Position numbers and translations under genes: made by a program. The notes beneath the pieces were generated by a model that was given only the letters and a program-made list of their open reading frames with translations, made no database searches and was not told the origin of the DNA. Below are positions 7,281-15,068 of a stretch of DNA of 46,333 bases, in pieces. The first letter of the stretch is position 1. Each line of letters begins with the position of its first letter. The stretch is from Lachnoclostridium edouardi (GTDB taxonomy: Bacteria > Bacillota > Clostridia > Lachnospirales > Lachnospiraceae), in contig NZ_OESQ01000001.1 in the NCBI RefSeq assembly GCF_900240245.1, positions 2,956,452-3,002,784 on the forward strand, in the 5' to 3' direction.

Positions 7281-8522
7281 ATGGCAAGAAAAAAAGATTC
7301 CCCTCAAAAAGCAGCTCTTCGAGAAATGATGAGCACTTATCTGAAAGAGAATGATGTTAAAATCAAGGACGGCACCGATGTGAATGCAATTATGCGAGAT
7401 ATGATGTCTGTAATCCTTGAAGGTGTTCTTACGGAAGAACTGGATGAAGAACTCGGTTACACTAAGTATGATTATCGTAATAAGGATACTGATAACAGCC
7501 GGAATGGCTTTTCTCAGAAAACGATGCATACCAGTTACGGAGATATGGAATTAGATATTCCCAGAGATCGTAAAGGTGAGTTTGAGCCACAAGTAATCAG
7601 AAAATATCAAAACACTGTTACGCAGGATATGGAAGAAAAAATCCTTTCCATGTATGCAAAGGGAATGACTGCCGGCGACATCGAAAGTCATATGCGTGAC
7701 CTGTACGGTATTGAGATTTCTGATAGCACGATCAGCCGTGTTACAGATAAGGTATTGCCTATCATAAAAGAATGGCAGGAACGCCCTCTGGAAGAGATTT
7801 ATGCCGTTGTTTTCATGGATGCAATCCATTATCATGTCCGTCACGAAGGGCGGATTGTAAAGCGAGCAGTCTATATCGCTATCGGCATCGACATGGATGG
7901 TCATAAAGATGTGCTCGGTATGTATGTTGGTCAGAATGAAAGTGCAAAATTCTGGCTGTCTATTTTGAATGGTCTTAAAAATCGTGGTGTTCGGGATATC
8001 CTGATTGCCTGTGTAGACGGACTCTCTGGATTTCCGCAGGCAATCGAAGCTGCATTCCCGGAAACTGAGATCCAGCAGTGCATCATCCATCAGATCAGAA
8101 ATACTACAAAGTTTGTTTCCTACAAGGATATCAAGCCGCTGATGGCTGATCTGAAGCGTGTTTATACTGCACCAACAGAAGAAATCGCATTAGTTGAATT
8201 AGACGCCTTCGAAGAAAAATGGCACAGTAAATACCCTAAGATCGCTAAATCCTGGAGGGATAACTGGGCTAATCTTTCCGCCTATTTTAAATATCCGGAT
8301 GCCATTCGTAAGCTGATTTATACCACTAACGCTATTGAAGGATTCAACCGCCAGCTGCGAAAAGTCACAAAATCGAAGACGATTTTCCCCTCTGATGATA
8401 GCTTGATGAAAATGCTGTATCTGGCAACCATGGATATTACCAAAAAATGGACTGGACACCGTGCTGATTGGGGTCTGATCCATTCTCAGTTGGAAATCTA
8501 TTTCGAAGAAAGATTATCCTGA
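7281..8522 (+). CDS. IS256-family (mutator-type) transposase
   Basis: A 413-residue protein starting MARKKDSPQKAALREMMS after TTTGGAGG. It carries the DDE catalytic triad in family context: Asp in FMDAIHYHVR, Asp in IACVDGLSGFPQAI and Glu in TTNAIEGFNRQLRK. The family signature CIIHQIRNTTKFVSYKD is present. Residues 1-165 form the DNA-binding part (SRNGFSQKTMHTSYGDMEL, MYAKGMTAGDIESHMRDLYG). Length and motifs are complete, so it is probably functional. It catalyses copy-out transposition of its own IS; no passenger gene is present. Confidence 0.95.
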   Translation: MARKKDSPQKAALREMMSTYLKENDVKIKDGTDVNAIMRDMMSVILEGVLTEELDEELGYTKYDYRNKDTDNSRNGFSQKTMHTSYGDMELDIPRDRKGEFEPQVIRKYQNTVTQDMEEKILSMYAKGMTAGDIESHMRDLYGIEISDSTISRVTDKVLPIIKEWQERPLEEIYAVVFMDAIHYHVRHEGRIVKRAVYIAIGIDMDGHKDVLGMYVGQNESAKFWLSILNGLKNRGVRDILIACVDGLSGFPQAIEAAFPETEIQQCIIHQIRNTTKFVSYKDIKPLMADLKRVYTAPTEEIALVELDAFEEKWHSKYPKIAKSWRDNWANLSAYFKYPDAIRKLIYTTNAIEGFNRQLRKVTKSKTIFPSDDSLMKMLYLATMDITKKWTGHRADWGLIHSQLEIYFEERLS

Positions 8523-8532
8523 TTATAGCCTG

Positions 8533-8559
8533 AGCAGGGCTGTCCAAGGCAGCCCTGCT
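8533..8559. terminator. Hairpin downstream of the transposase
   Basis: AGCAGGGCTG pairs perfectly with CAGCCCTGCT across a 7-base loop, 11 bases after the transposase stop and inside the IS. It has no long T run, so it could protect the element from outside transcription rather than act as a classical terminator. Confidence 0.55.
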
Positions 8560-8593
8560 TGACATGCCTAAAAATACCGCTATAATACAGGCA

Positions 8594-8626
8594 AAGGGCA
8601 AAGTCCAGAAAATCGACTTTGCCCTT
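8594..8626. repeat. Second perfect hairpin inside the IS right end
   Basis: AAGGGCAAAGTC (8594-8605) pairs perfectly with GACTTTGCCCTT (8615-8626). It lies between the transposase and the right inverted repeat; terminator or structural role unknown. Confidence 0.6.
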
Positions 8627-8665
8627 CATAACTCATTTCATTATTTTACATCAGTTTTTTTACTC

Positions 8666-8688
8666 TACACAAACTTTGAAACAGTCTC
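8666..8688 (-). repeat. Right terminal inverted repeat of the IS
   Basis: The reverse complement reads GAGACTGTTTCAAAGTTTGT and onward, sharing the 13-base core with the left end. Confidence 0.8.
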
Positions 8689-8696
8689 ACGATCTT
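8689..8696. repeat. Right 8-bp target-site duplication
   Basis: ACGATCTT, identical to 7200-7207. Confidence 0.85.
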
Positions 8697-8732
8697 TTTC
8701 AGAATTTGTGTTATAGTCTCTAAATATGTAAT

Positions 8733-9026
8733 TTACCCCTTATTTCTGCGCTTTGGATTTTTCGGAAACCAGCCTTTTTCTACCCGCTTTTCCTGGTCGA
8801 ACAGCTCTTTTATGCTCCAAAGACAGGTCATCCCAATAACCGCCAGACAGGAGCCTAAAATTACGTTTCTAAATAAAAGGGACAGAATAAGGAGAATACT
8901 TCCTGACAGAGCAAAAGCCGGCCAGATATTTTTAGAAAAATAGTATTCTGCCTTAATGACAATAGGGTGAAAAACCCCGATGGACAAAAATGAAATAGCT
9001 CCGATTACTATGCCAATATAATTCAT
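8733..9026 (-). CDS. DUF4491 family membrane protein
   Basis: A 97-residue protein with three predicted membrane helices: IGIVIGAISFLSIGVFHPIV, IWPAFALSGSILLILSLLF and VILGSCLAVIGMTCLWSI. The strongly conserved motifs FHPIVIKAEYYF and the C-terminal RVEKGWFPKNPKRR identify the DUF4491 family of Clostridia and Bacteroidia. Function unknown. It lies 15 bases downstream of the BFD-like gene on the same strand, so the two are probably one transcript. Confidence 0.85.
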   Translation of the reverse strand: MNYIGIVIGAISFLSIGVFHPIVIKAEYYFSKNIWPAFALSGSILLILSLLFRNVILGSCLAVIGMTCLWSIKELFDQEKRVEKGWFPKNPKRRNKG

Positions 9027-9041
9027 ATTACTTCCTGTTTG

Positions 9042-9218
9042 TCAGCTTTGAAGCTTTTTTATCAGCTTTTTTACTTTTTTCTTGCAGTGGCCGCAGGCCT
9101 TCCCTGCTTTGGTTAGATTTTTTACCTCTTTATAAGTAGAAGCTCCCTGGTCTACTGCATCTGCAATCATACCTTTTGTAATTTTGTAGCAGGGACATAT
9201 AATTTTATCTGGATTCAT
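9042..9218 (-). CDS. Small BFD-like [2Fe-2S]-binding protein
   Basis: A 58-residue protein: ICPCYKITKGMIADAVDQGA, then AGKACGHCKKKVKKL. The Cys pattern CxC about 34 residues before CxxC, with the helical segment between, matches the bacterioferritin-associated ferredoxin (BFD) domain, also found as a module in nitrite reductases and NifU-like proteins. It would bind a 2Fe-2S cluster and pass electrons. AAAGGAAA precedes the ATG at 9218. It heads a two-gene unit with the DUF4491 membrane protein and is divergent from ackA. No bacterioferritin is nearby, so its partner is unknown. Confidence 0.75.
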   Translation of the reverse strand: MNPDKIICPCYKITKGMIADAVDQGASTYKEVKNLTKAGKACGHCKKKVKKLIKKLQS

Positions 9219-9398
9219 AAGATTTCCTTTCTAAGATATTAAATGCGGACGTGATATGCGCCCTTTCTATTTTATATGCTTTTAGCCGTGGTTGTCAATG
9301 AAAGAAAAAGAGGAGAAGGTCTGAGATTGTAAAACGGCTGTATACATGGTAAAATAAAAGCTAATTTGCAAAAGAAATTTTTAAATAAAGGGGAAGGC

Positions 9399-10606
9399 AT
9401 GAAGATTTTAGTAATTAACAGCGGCAGCTCGTCCTTAAAGTTTCAGGTTATTGATTCTTCCAGCCAGCAGGCGCTGGCAAAAGGGGTTTGTGAACGGATT
9501 GGAATTGACGGCATATTTACTTATAAGACAAATACAGGGATAAATATACAGGCTCCTGTGCCTATGAAGGATCACAAGGAGGCGGTGAATACTATATTAT
9601 CCACCTTGTCTCACAGGGAAAAGGGGGTAATCAAAGATTTTAAGGAGATTGATGTAGTGGGGCATCGTCTTGTCCACGGGGGAGAAAAGTTTTCCGGTTC
9701 TGTGGTAATCACAGATCAGGTGATTCAGGCTATGGAGGAGTGTAATGATCTGGCTCCCCTTCACAATCCGGCTAATTTAGTGGGAGTGGCGGCGTGCCGG
9801 GAATTAATGCCTGAAACATTAATGGTGGGAGTGTTCGACACAGCCTTTAATCAGACTATGGAGCCAAAGGCTTTTCTTTATGGACTGCCTTACCAGTACT
9901 ACGAAAAACATAAAATCCGCCGTTATGGATTTCACGGCATCAGCCATAAATATGTATCGGAAAAAGCAGCGGAATTTATGGAGCAGGATATTCATTGTGT
10001 GAAAACTATAGTCTGCCACCTGGGAAATGGAGCCAGCATCTGTGCGGTAAAATATGGACAGGTCATTGACAATTCAATGGGATTTACACCTTTGGAGGGA
10101 CTGGTAATGGGGACCAGATGTGGGGATGTAGATCCGGGAGCTTTGGAGTTTTTGGCTAAAAAAGAAAATTTGGACTTTTCTCAGATTATGTCCATTTTAA
10201 ATAAGGAATCAGGAGTTTTGGGCATTTCTAAAAATTTTTCCAGCGATTTCAGGGAGCTAAAGGACGCTCAGATTAAATATAATGAGAGGGCTTCCCTGGC
10301 CAGGGAAATTTTTGGTTACAAAGTGGCAAAGTATATTGGAAGCTACGCCGGGCCATGAATGGCGTGGACAACATTGTATTTACTGCAGGAGTAGGAGAAA
10401 ATGATTCAGATATTCGGGAGGAGATCTGCGAATATTTAGAATTTCTGGGAATTACTATAGATCAGGTTAAAAATAGAGAGCAGGCGGAGGCTGTAAGAAT
10501 ATCAGACGGCACTTCAAAGGTGAACGTGCTGGTGATTAAAACAAATGAGGAGCTGGAGATAGCCAGACAGGCGGCCGCAGTTTTAACAGGTCAAATGAAA
10601 AAATAA
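9399..10606 (+). pseudogene. ackA: Acetate kinase, split by a frameshift
   Basis: The N-terminal frame (9399-10358) starts MKILVINSGSSSLKFQVID, the ASKHA phosphate-loop signature of acetate kinase. It continues with VVGHRLVHGGEKFSG, RRYGFHGISHKYVSEKA, VCHLGNGASICAVKYG and MGTRCGDVDPGALEF. It ends prematurely at SYAGP. The remaining C-terminus (NGVDNIVFTAGVGENDSDIR to TGQMKK, stop 10606) is in the next frame. Expected coding is GSYAAAMNGVD; the DNA reads GCCGGGCCATG where GCCGCGGCCATG would restore the frame, so one C is missing near 10350. The enzyme makes ATP from acetyl phosphate. No pta is adjacent. It is either an inactivating indel or a sequencing error. The ATG follows GGGGAAGGC. Confidence 0.85.
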
Positions 10607-10621
10607 TGAAAAAATAAAGTG

Positions 10622-10677
10622 AAAAGTGCTGCAAAATGGGTGAGGAGAAATTCTTCTGCTATTTTGCAGCACTTTTT
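10622..10677 (+). terminator. Terminator after ackA
   Basis: AAAAGTGCTGCAAAAT (10622-10637) pairs with ATTTTGCAGCACTTTTT (10661-10677), followed by further T residues; a classical intrinsic terminator 15 bases after the ackA frame. Confidence 0.85.
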
Positions 10678-10738
10678 CTTAACAAGATTATAACGGTGGC
10701 TGGGGTGGTAGTTGGCATTAAAAAAAACAGGAAAAATC

Positions 10739-10752
10739 GAAACGAGTGTTTC
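10739..10752. promoter_or_regulatory. GAAAC-N4-GTTTC palindrome, candidate activator site (copy 1)
   Basis: GAAAC GAGT GTTTC is a perfect 5-4-5 dyad, 163 bases upstream of the -12 GC of the sigma-54-type promoter. That is a usual distance for an enhancer-binding-protein site. The dyad before copy 2 (14927-14940) has the same arm and spacer lengths. Binding protein unknown. Confidence 0.4.
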
Positions 10753-10900
10753 AAAAAACGGGAAAAAGAAATAAAATAAAACAAATTGAAACGTAAAAAA
10801 GATGTTAAGATTTTATTTGAAACATAATAATTAGTAAATATTCATATAGACACAGGGGGGGGAATTGTGCATTTTCTACAAACAATTATTGCTTATTTTC

Positions 10901-10918
10901 TTGGCATGGGTTTTGCTT
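10901..10918 (+). promoter_or_regulatory. Sigma-54 type -24/-12 promoter, TRAP copy 1
   Basis: TTGGCATGGGTTTTGCTT matches the sigma-54 consensus TGGCAC(G)-N4-TTGCW with GG and GC 12 bases apart. It is homologous in position and sequence to the promoter before the pdxA-like gene of copy 2. Confidence 0.7.
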
Positions 10919-10975
10919 TTATATTGGGTGATAAGAATAAAAAAGAACAAAAGAAAGGGGGATAGATTCGACGCA

Positions 10976-11026
10976 GCAGTAAAAATGGCTGCTAAGATGG
11001 CGGCTTATTCAAAAAGAAAAAATAAC
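10976..11026 (+). pseudogene. Last codons of a deleted pdxA-like gene
   Basis: GCAGTAAAAATGGCTGCTAA and the following bases encode AVKMAAKMAA, the same as codons 321-330 of the pdxA-like gene at 15130-16140. DNA to the left (10901-10962) matches that gene's promoter and leader. Comparing offsets between copies (5,114 bases on the dctM side, 4,168 on the promoter side) shows about 0.95 kb missing. So an internal deletion has removed codons 1 to about 320 while keeping the promoter next to dctM. Confidence 0.8.
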
Positions 11027-11046
11027 AAAGTGAGAGGTGATTTGTT

Positions 11047-12324
11047 GTGGACTTATTGTTGTTAATTGGTTCGTTTTTTGTTTTTTTGTTTTTAGGGATT
11101 CCCATTGCGTATGCGCTGTGTGTATCATCCATTATATATATGTTGGCGTATTCAGATGTGCCACTGATTATTATAGCGCAGCAGATGTTAAAGGGCGTGG
11201 ACTCCTTTACATTAATGGCAATTCCATTCTTTGTAATTGCAGGAAGCTTAATGCAAAACGGCGGTATTGCCAAGCGAATGGTTAACTTTGCAAAAAGCTG
11301 TATTGGATTCGTTCCAGGCGGTCTGGCAGTTGTAACCATTGTAACAAGTATGATTTTCGCAGCTATGACAGGAGCCGGAGCAGCAACAACAGCTGCAGTA
11401 GGCGGCATTATGATCCCGTTTATGAGAGATGAAGGATACGATGCAGACTATGCCAGCGCAGTACAGGCAGTAGGAGGAATTTTCGGACCGTTGATTCCCC
11501 CAAGCGTACTGATGGTACTTTACGGAGTAGCCTCCGGAGAGTCAGTAGGCGATATGCTTTTGGCAGGACTGCTTCCTGGTTTATTCCTGGGAGTAATTGT
11601 AATAGCAGTAGTGCTTTACCAGTGCGTGAAAAAAGGCTACAAGGGAGCCGGCGCTTTTTCTTTAGAGGAAGTTGGAAAATCCTTTGTAAAAGCCATCTGG
11701 GCAATGCTTGCTCCTGTTATTATTCTGGGAGGAATTTACTCCGGTTTATTTACGCCAACAGAGGCCTCTGCAGTAACATGCTTCTACTGCTTGTTTATAG
11801 GAATTTTCGTGTACAGAGAGATTAAGATCACTCAGGTGTGGAGCGTAGTGTACGACGGAGTAAAAAGCGCTGCCAGCATTATGTTTATCGTAGGAGCAAC
11901 ACAGGTATTTGGCTGGGTAATCACAAGAGAGGGAATCCCGCAGATGGTAGCAGAAATGTTTACAAGCTCTATCAGCAGCCCATTAGTATTCCTGTTTGCA
12001 GTATGTATAATTTTAACTATAGCAGGCTGTTTTATTGACGCTGTGCCGGCGCTGCTTATTTTTGCGCCTATTTTCTGCCCTACAGCTCAGGCATATGGAA
12101 TTGATATGATTCACTTTGGAGTTGTAATGGTAGTAGTGCTTTGTCTTGGTCTTGTAACACCGCCTGTAGGAATCAACCTGTTCGTGGCTGCTGCAGTAGG
12201 CGGACAGCCTATACATAAGATTATTCCACATCTGCCTAAGCTGATTATGGCCATTGTAGTAGGAATTGTATTTATCGTATTAATTCCTGGTATGTCCACA
12301 GCATTGCCAGGACTTCTGAAATAA
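11047..12324 (+). CDS. dctM: TRAP transporter large membrane subunit DctM (copy 1)
   Basis: A 425-residue polytopic protein of DctM length, with about 12 hydrophobic segments and family motifs GIPIAYALCVSS, LMAIPFFVIAGSLMQNGGIA, MTGAGAATTAAVGGIMIPFM, GIFGPLIPPSVLMVLYGVAS and LVTPPVGINLF. It forms the ion-coupled transport channel of a tripartite periplasmic-type (here lipoprotein-based) uptake system for organic acids. The GTG start follows GAGAGGTG. Unusually the large subunit comes first, with dctP, cyclase and dctQ after it. It lies 129 bases from the sigma-54-type promoter. Confidence 0.93.
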   Translation: MDLLLLIGSFFVFLFLGIPIAYALCVSSIIYMLAYSDVPLIIIAQQMLKGVDSFTLMAIPFFVIAGSLMQNGGIAKRMVNFAKSCIGFVPGGLAVVTIVTSMIFAAMTGAGAATTAAVGGIMIPFMRDEGYDADYASAVQAVGGIFGPLIPPSVLMVLYGVASGESVGDMLLAGLLPGLFLGVIVIAVVLYQCVKKGYKGAGAFSLEEVGKSFVKAIWAMLAPVIILGGIYSGLFTPTEASAVTCFYCLFIGIFVYREIKITQVWSVVYDGVKSAASIMFIVGATQVFGWVITREGIPQMVAEMFTSSISSPLVFLFAVCIILTIAGCFIDAVPALLIFAPIFCPTAQAYGIDMIHFGVVMVVVLCLGLVTPPVGINLFVAAAVGGQPIHKIIPHLPKLIMAIVVGIVFIVLIPGMSTALPGLLK

Positions 12325-12348
12325 TAAAAGGGAAAAGGAGACAAAACT

Positions 12349-13572
12349 ATGAAAAAATTAAAAAAATTTGCAGCTCTTGGTTTAACAGCGGCTATGGTAG
12401 CCAGCCTTGCAGCCTGCGGAGGAAAAACAAGTGATGCAGGATCAGATTCAGGATCAGGAGAAGAAAATATTAAATTAAGCCTTTTTGCAGGTTCTATTCC
12501 AGAGAACACACCAACAGGCGGAGCCTTAAAGGTAATGGCAGATTATATTAATGAAAATTCTAATGGAACCTTAACGGCAACAGCATTCTACGATACAGCA
12601 TTAGGAGACGCTACCAGTATGGTACAAGGACTTCAGCAGGGAACTGTAGATATCGGCGTATCCGGAACAGCATATTTCTCAGGCCTTGTTCCAGAGGTAG
12701 AAGTATTCCAGCTGCCATTTTTATTCTCCAATCTGGAGGAAGCCAGAGCAGCCTGCGAAGGCCCGGCAAAGGACGCTATTTTTGAAAAGCTGGCTGAAAA
12801 TGGAATCATTGGACTTTCCTTCTGGGAGAATGGTTTCCGTGAGCTGAGCAACAATATCAGGCCTGTAAAAACTCCGGACGATATGAAGGGAATGAAAATG
12901 AGAACATTGTCTGCAGAGGTTCAGGTAGAAACATGGAAGGCTATGGGAGCTTTGCCTGCAGCAATCGATGCTTCTGAGCTTTTCACAGCTCTTCAGCAGG
13001 GAACTGTAAGCGCCCAGGACAACCCGCTCCACGAGATTGTTTCCCGTAAGCTCTATGAAGTACAGCCATATGTAACATTAACAGATGCAGTTTACACACC
13101 ATTCCTTATGGGAATGAGCGAAGCAACATGGAACAAGCTGTCTGACTCTCAGAAAGAGGTTATTATGAAGGCTGCAGAAGTAGGCCGCGAAGAGCAGCTG
13201 AAGCTGACAGACGAGGCACAGGCAGAAGCTCTTCAGACACTGTTAGACAATGGAGTTACTGTAGAAGAAAACCCAGATAAAGAAGCATTTAAAGAAAAAG
13301 CAGTGCCAACATGGAGCCTGTTTACAGATCAGTGCGGTACAGAAATCCTGGATTTAATTCAGAGTAATCTGGGCGCAGGCGCTGACACAGCAGACACAGA
13401 AGAAGCAGCAGCCGAAGAGGACGCAGCAGTAGAAGATACAGAGGAAGCAGCAGAGGATGCTGGGGCAGAGGCAGCTGAGGAAGCAGAAGATACAGAAGCA
13501 GCAGCTGATGATGCGGCAGAAACAGAAGCAGAATCAGTAGAAGATGCAGCAGAAACAGAAGCAGCAGAATAA
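12349..13572 (+). CDS. dctP: TRAP solute-binding lipoprotein DctP with acidic tail (copy 1)
   Basis: A 407-residue protein. Residues 1-22 form a lipoprotein signal with lipobox LAAC. Residues 40-345 form the DctP fold, with YDTALGDATSMVQGLQQGTV, FWENGFRELSNNIRPVKTPD, the MKMRTL strand with the carboxylate-binding Arg, and TVSAQDNPLHEI. It captures a carboxylate substrate outside the membrane and delivers it to DctQM. The last 65 or so residues are a low-complexity Ala/Glu/Asp/Thr tail (EDTEEAAEDAGAEAAEEAED and similar), not part of the normal fold and different in length and order from copy 2. AAAAGGAG precedes the ATG. Confidence 0.92.
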   Translation: MKKLKKFAALGLTAAMVASLAACGGKTSDAGSDSGSGEENIKLSLFAGSIPENTPTGGALKVMADYINENSNGTLTATAFYDTALGDATSMVQGLQQGTVDIGVSGTAYFSGLVPEVEVFQLPFLFSNLEEARAACEGPAKDAIFEKLAENGIIGLSFWENGFRELSNNIRPVKTPDDMKGMKMRTLSAEVQVETWKAMGALPAAIDASELFTALQQGTVSAQDNPLHEIVSRKLYEVQPYVTLTDAVYTPFLMGMSEATWNKLSDSQKEVIMKAAEVGREEQLKLTDEAQAEALQTLLDNGVTVEENPDKEAFKEKAVPTWSLFTDQCGTEILDLIQSNLGAGADTADTEEAAAEEDAAVEDTEEAAEDAGAEAAEEAEDTEAAADDAAETEAESVEDAAETEAAE

Positions 13573-13614
13573 TAAAAATAGATAGAAAAATATAAATTGG
13601 TGAGGAGGATAACC

Positions 13615-14292
13615 ATGAAAAGAATTGTGGATTTAACATTGCCAATAGAAGAACACTGGCGTTACGGAATAAAGTTTTCTTTAGTAAAATCCCATGAAAA
13701 TGGAGATCCATTTCAGATAACAGGATATAATTTAGCGTCTCATTGGTTTACACATATTGATTTTCCAAGACATTTTGATCCTCAGGGATTAACGTCAGAC
13801 GCATATCCAATAGCAGATTGGTGTATAACAAAATGTTTGGTATTAGATTTTTCAGACCTGCCGGACAACACGGGAATCACAGCAGAGATGCTGGAGAAAG
13901 CCAATGAGCCATATAAGGATCAGCATTTTGACAGCCTTCTGTTAAGAACAGACAGAGGGAAAAAGGTAAGCTGGAAGGAAAAAGAATTCTGGGATAATTC
14001 TCCGTGGGTAACAGAGGACGGAGGAGAGTGGATTAAAAACTACGCGCCAAAGGTAGTAGGATACGACTTCCCTCAGGATTATGTAATCCGAATCCGGGAG
14101 CCAAAGCCAGGCCAGGATATGAGACAGCCGGTCCATGAGCATGTATTAGTAGAGGGAAAAATCCTGCAGATAGAATACATGCAGAATCTGTGGGAGATAA
14201 AATCCCCGGTATGTGAGCTGGTAGCTCTGCCGTTAAATCTGCAGCACGCAGACGGCGGACAGATCCGGGTGGTTGCAGTAGTAGAAGAATAG
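13615..14292 (+). CDS. Cyclase/kynurenine-formamidase-like hydrolase (copy 1)
   Basis: A 225-residue protein of the metal-dependent cyclase family (PF04199). It has SHWFTHIDFPRHF, a version of the zinc-binding HxGTHxDxPxH motif in which Gly is replaced by Phe. The opening RIVDLTLPIE and the later RTDRGKKVSW and VGYDFPQD segments also fit the family. Members hydrolyse amide or lactone bonds, such as kynurenine formamide, or act on isatin-like rings; the substrate here is unknown. GAGGAGG precedes the ATG. It sits between dctP and dctQ, so it probably processes the transported compound. The protein is identical to copy 2 at all 225 residues. Confidence 0.88.
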   Translation: MKRIVDLTLPIEEHWRYGIKFSLVKSHENGDPFQITGYNLASHWFTHIDFPRHFDPQGLTSDAYPIADWCITKCLVLDFSDLPDNTGITAEMLEKANEPYKDQHFDSLLLRTDRGKKVSWKEKEFWDNSPWVTEDGGEWIKNYAPKVVGYDFPQDYVIRIREPKPGQDMRQPVHEHVLVEGKILQIEYMQNLWEIKSPVCELVALPLNLQHADGGQIRVVAVVEE

Positions 14293-14303
14293 AGGTACAG
14301 CAT

Positions 14304-14807
14304 ATGAGAAGTGGATTAAATAAATTAATAAAAGTTCTTTCTATTATATTAGGACTAGTAGGCGTAGTAATGATTCTGGTAGAGACATATGCAGTATTTG
14401 GAAGAAACGTATTAAAAATCGCTACTCCCTGGACAGATGAGTTTTTAAAGCTTTTATTTGTTTGGAGTATATTTGTGGGAGCCGCCTTATCGTTTATGGA
14501 TGATTCTTCCATCTGTCTGACTTTAGTAGAAGATAGCGAAAAGGTAAGGAAAAAACCTTCAGCATATGGAGTCTTAAAGGTAATTCAGTATGCCACAGGA
14601 TTTGGGGTAAGCGCATTTATGATTAAGCATCTGGCTACAATCATTTCCACCCAGATGAGAACAGGGGAGGCCACAACTGTTATGGCATATCCTCTTTGGT
14701 TTATTAATATGGGTCTGATGGTAGGAATGGTTTTAGTGTGTATATTTGCAGTAATCAAAATCTTTGACTGCAGAAAATACTTCCAAAAAGACGCCAAAAT
14801 AGTTTAA
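14304..14807 (+). CDS. dctQ: TRAP transporter small membrane subunit DctQ (copy 1)
   Basis: A 167-residue protein with four predicted helices. The family features are the first helix followed by FGRNVLKIATPWTDEFLKLL, FVGAALSFMDDSSICLTLVE and the final helix VGMVLVCIFAVIKI. It complements DctM in the membrane. It starts 11 bases after the cyclase stop; the upstream GAGGTACAGCAT is a modest ribosome site, so translational coupling is likely. It ends the copy-1 unit before a terminator. Confidence 0.9.
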   Translation: MRSGLNKLIKVLSIILGLVGVVMILVETYAVFGRNVLKIATPWTDEFLKLLFVWSIFVGAALSFMDDSSICLTLVEDSEKVRKKPSAYGVLKVIQYATGFGVSAFMIKHLATIISTQMRTGEATTVMAYPLWFINMGLMVGMVLVCIFAVIKIFDCRKYFQKDAKIV

Positions 14808-14831
14808 AAATTAAGTTAAAATAGTAACAGC

Positions 14832-14871
14832 AAAAAGACAGAAATGGTTTTGCAACGTTTCTGTCTTTTTT
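14832..14871 (+). terminator. Terminator of TRAP copy 1
   Basis: AAAAAGACAGAAA pairs with TTTCTGTCTTTTT around a 13-base loop, followed by more T residues, 24 bases after dctQ. Confidence 0.85.
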
Positions 14872-14926
14872 TGTTGCATAAAATAAAAAGTGTGTAAAAA
14901 CTGTGTGAAAAAAGCAAGTAACAAAT

Positions 14927-14940
14927 GTTACAAATGGAAC
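14927..14940. promoter_or_regulatory. GTTAC-N4-GGAAC dyad, candidate activator site (copy 2)
   Basis: GTTAC AAAT GGAAC is a 5-4-5 dyad with one mismatch (extended: TGTTAC/GGAACA). It lies 143 bases upstream of the copy-2 -12 element and has the same geometry as the perfect dyad before copy 1. The surrounding DNA repeats AATGAAAC-like half sites. Confidence 0.35.
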
Positions 14941-15068
14941 AAAAATGAAACTAAAAAATGAAACAAAGCTGAATTCTTAAAGGAACGGGAATAAGGGTTC
15001 TGATATAGTGCACAAAAAAGATGTTAAAATATTGTTAAAAGCAAACAAGAATTATGCGAAAAAACGAA

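Larger units (their letters stand above)
7208..8688 (+). mobile_element. Complete IS256-family insertion sequence (1,481 bp)
   Basis: The ends carry imperfect inverted repeats of 23 bp (16 matches, with a perfect 13-bp inner core CAAAGTTTGTGTA), flanked by the direct repeat ACGATCTT. A single full-length transposase fills the interior. Intact ends, target duplication and open frame suggest a recent and possibly active insertion. It landed between the Spo0A-domain unit and the DUF4491 gene and interrupts no recognisable gene. Confidence 0.9.
10678..11046. other. Regulatory and remnant DNA before TRAP copy 1
   Basis: This gap contains a palindrome (10739-10752), a sigma-54-type promoter (10901-10918) and a sequence homologous to both ends of the pdxA-like gene of copy 2. 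A 66-codon frame at 10865-11065 is only the junction of those remnants. Confidence 0.6.
10901..14807 (+). repeat. TRAP cluster copy 1 (long direct repeat)
   Basis: Direct repeat with 15069-19962. It contains promoter, deleted pdxA-like gene, dctM, dctP, cyclase and dctQ in the same order. Large parts of dctM and dctP and all of the cyclase are near identical. The divergent parts are the dctP N- and C-termini, the ends of dctM and parts of dctQ. Confidence 0.85.

Noticed and set aside
7551..8090. A 179-codon minus-strand frame in the transposase region
   Set aside because: Antisense shadow of conserved IS256 transposase motifs.
10865..11065. A 66-codon frame with a hydrophobic start before dctM copy 1
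   Set aside because: It is stitched from the promoter/leader and the last codons of the deleted pdxA-like gene, as the alignment with copy 2 shows, and it overlaps the dctM start.
13380..13570. Possible CRISPR-like or tandem DNA repeat
   Set aside because: The repeats are short, irregular and in frame with the dctP coding sequence; no spacer-repeat pattern exists.
13322..13711. Leu-rich and Ser/Ala-rich minus-strand frames opposite the dctP tails (also 18509-18860)
   Set aside because: They are the mirror of the Ala/Glu codon repeats and have no start signals.
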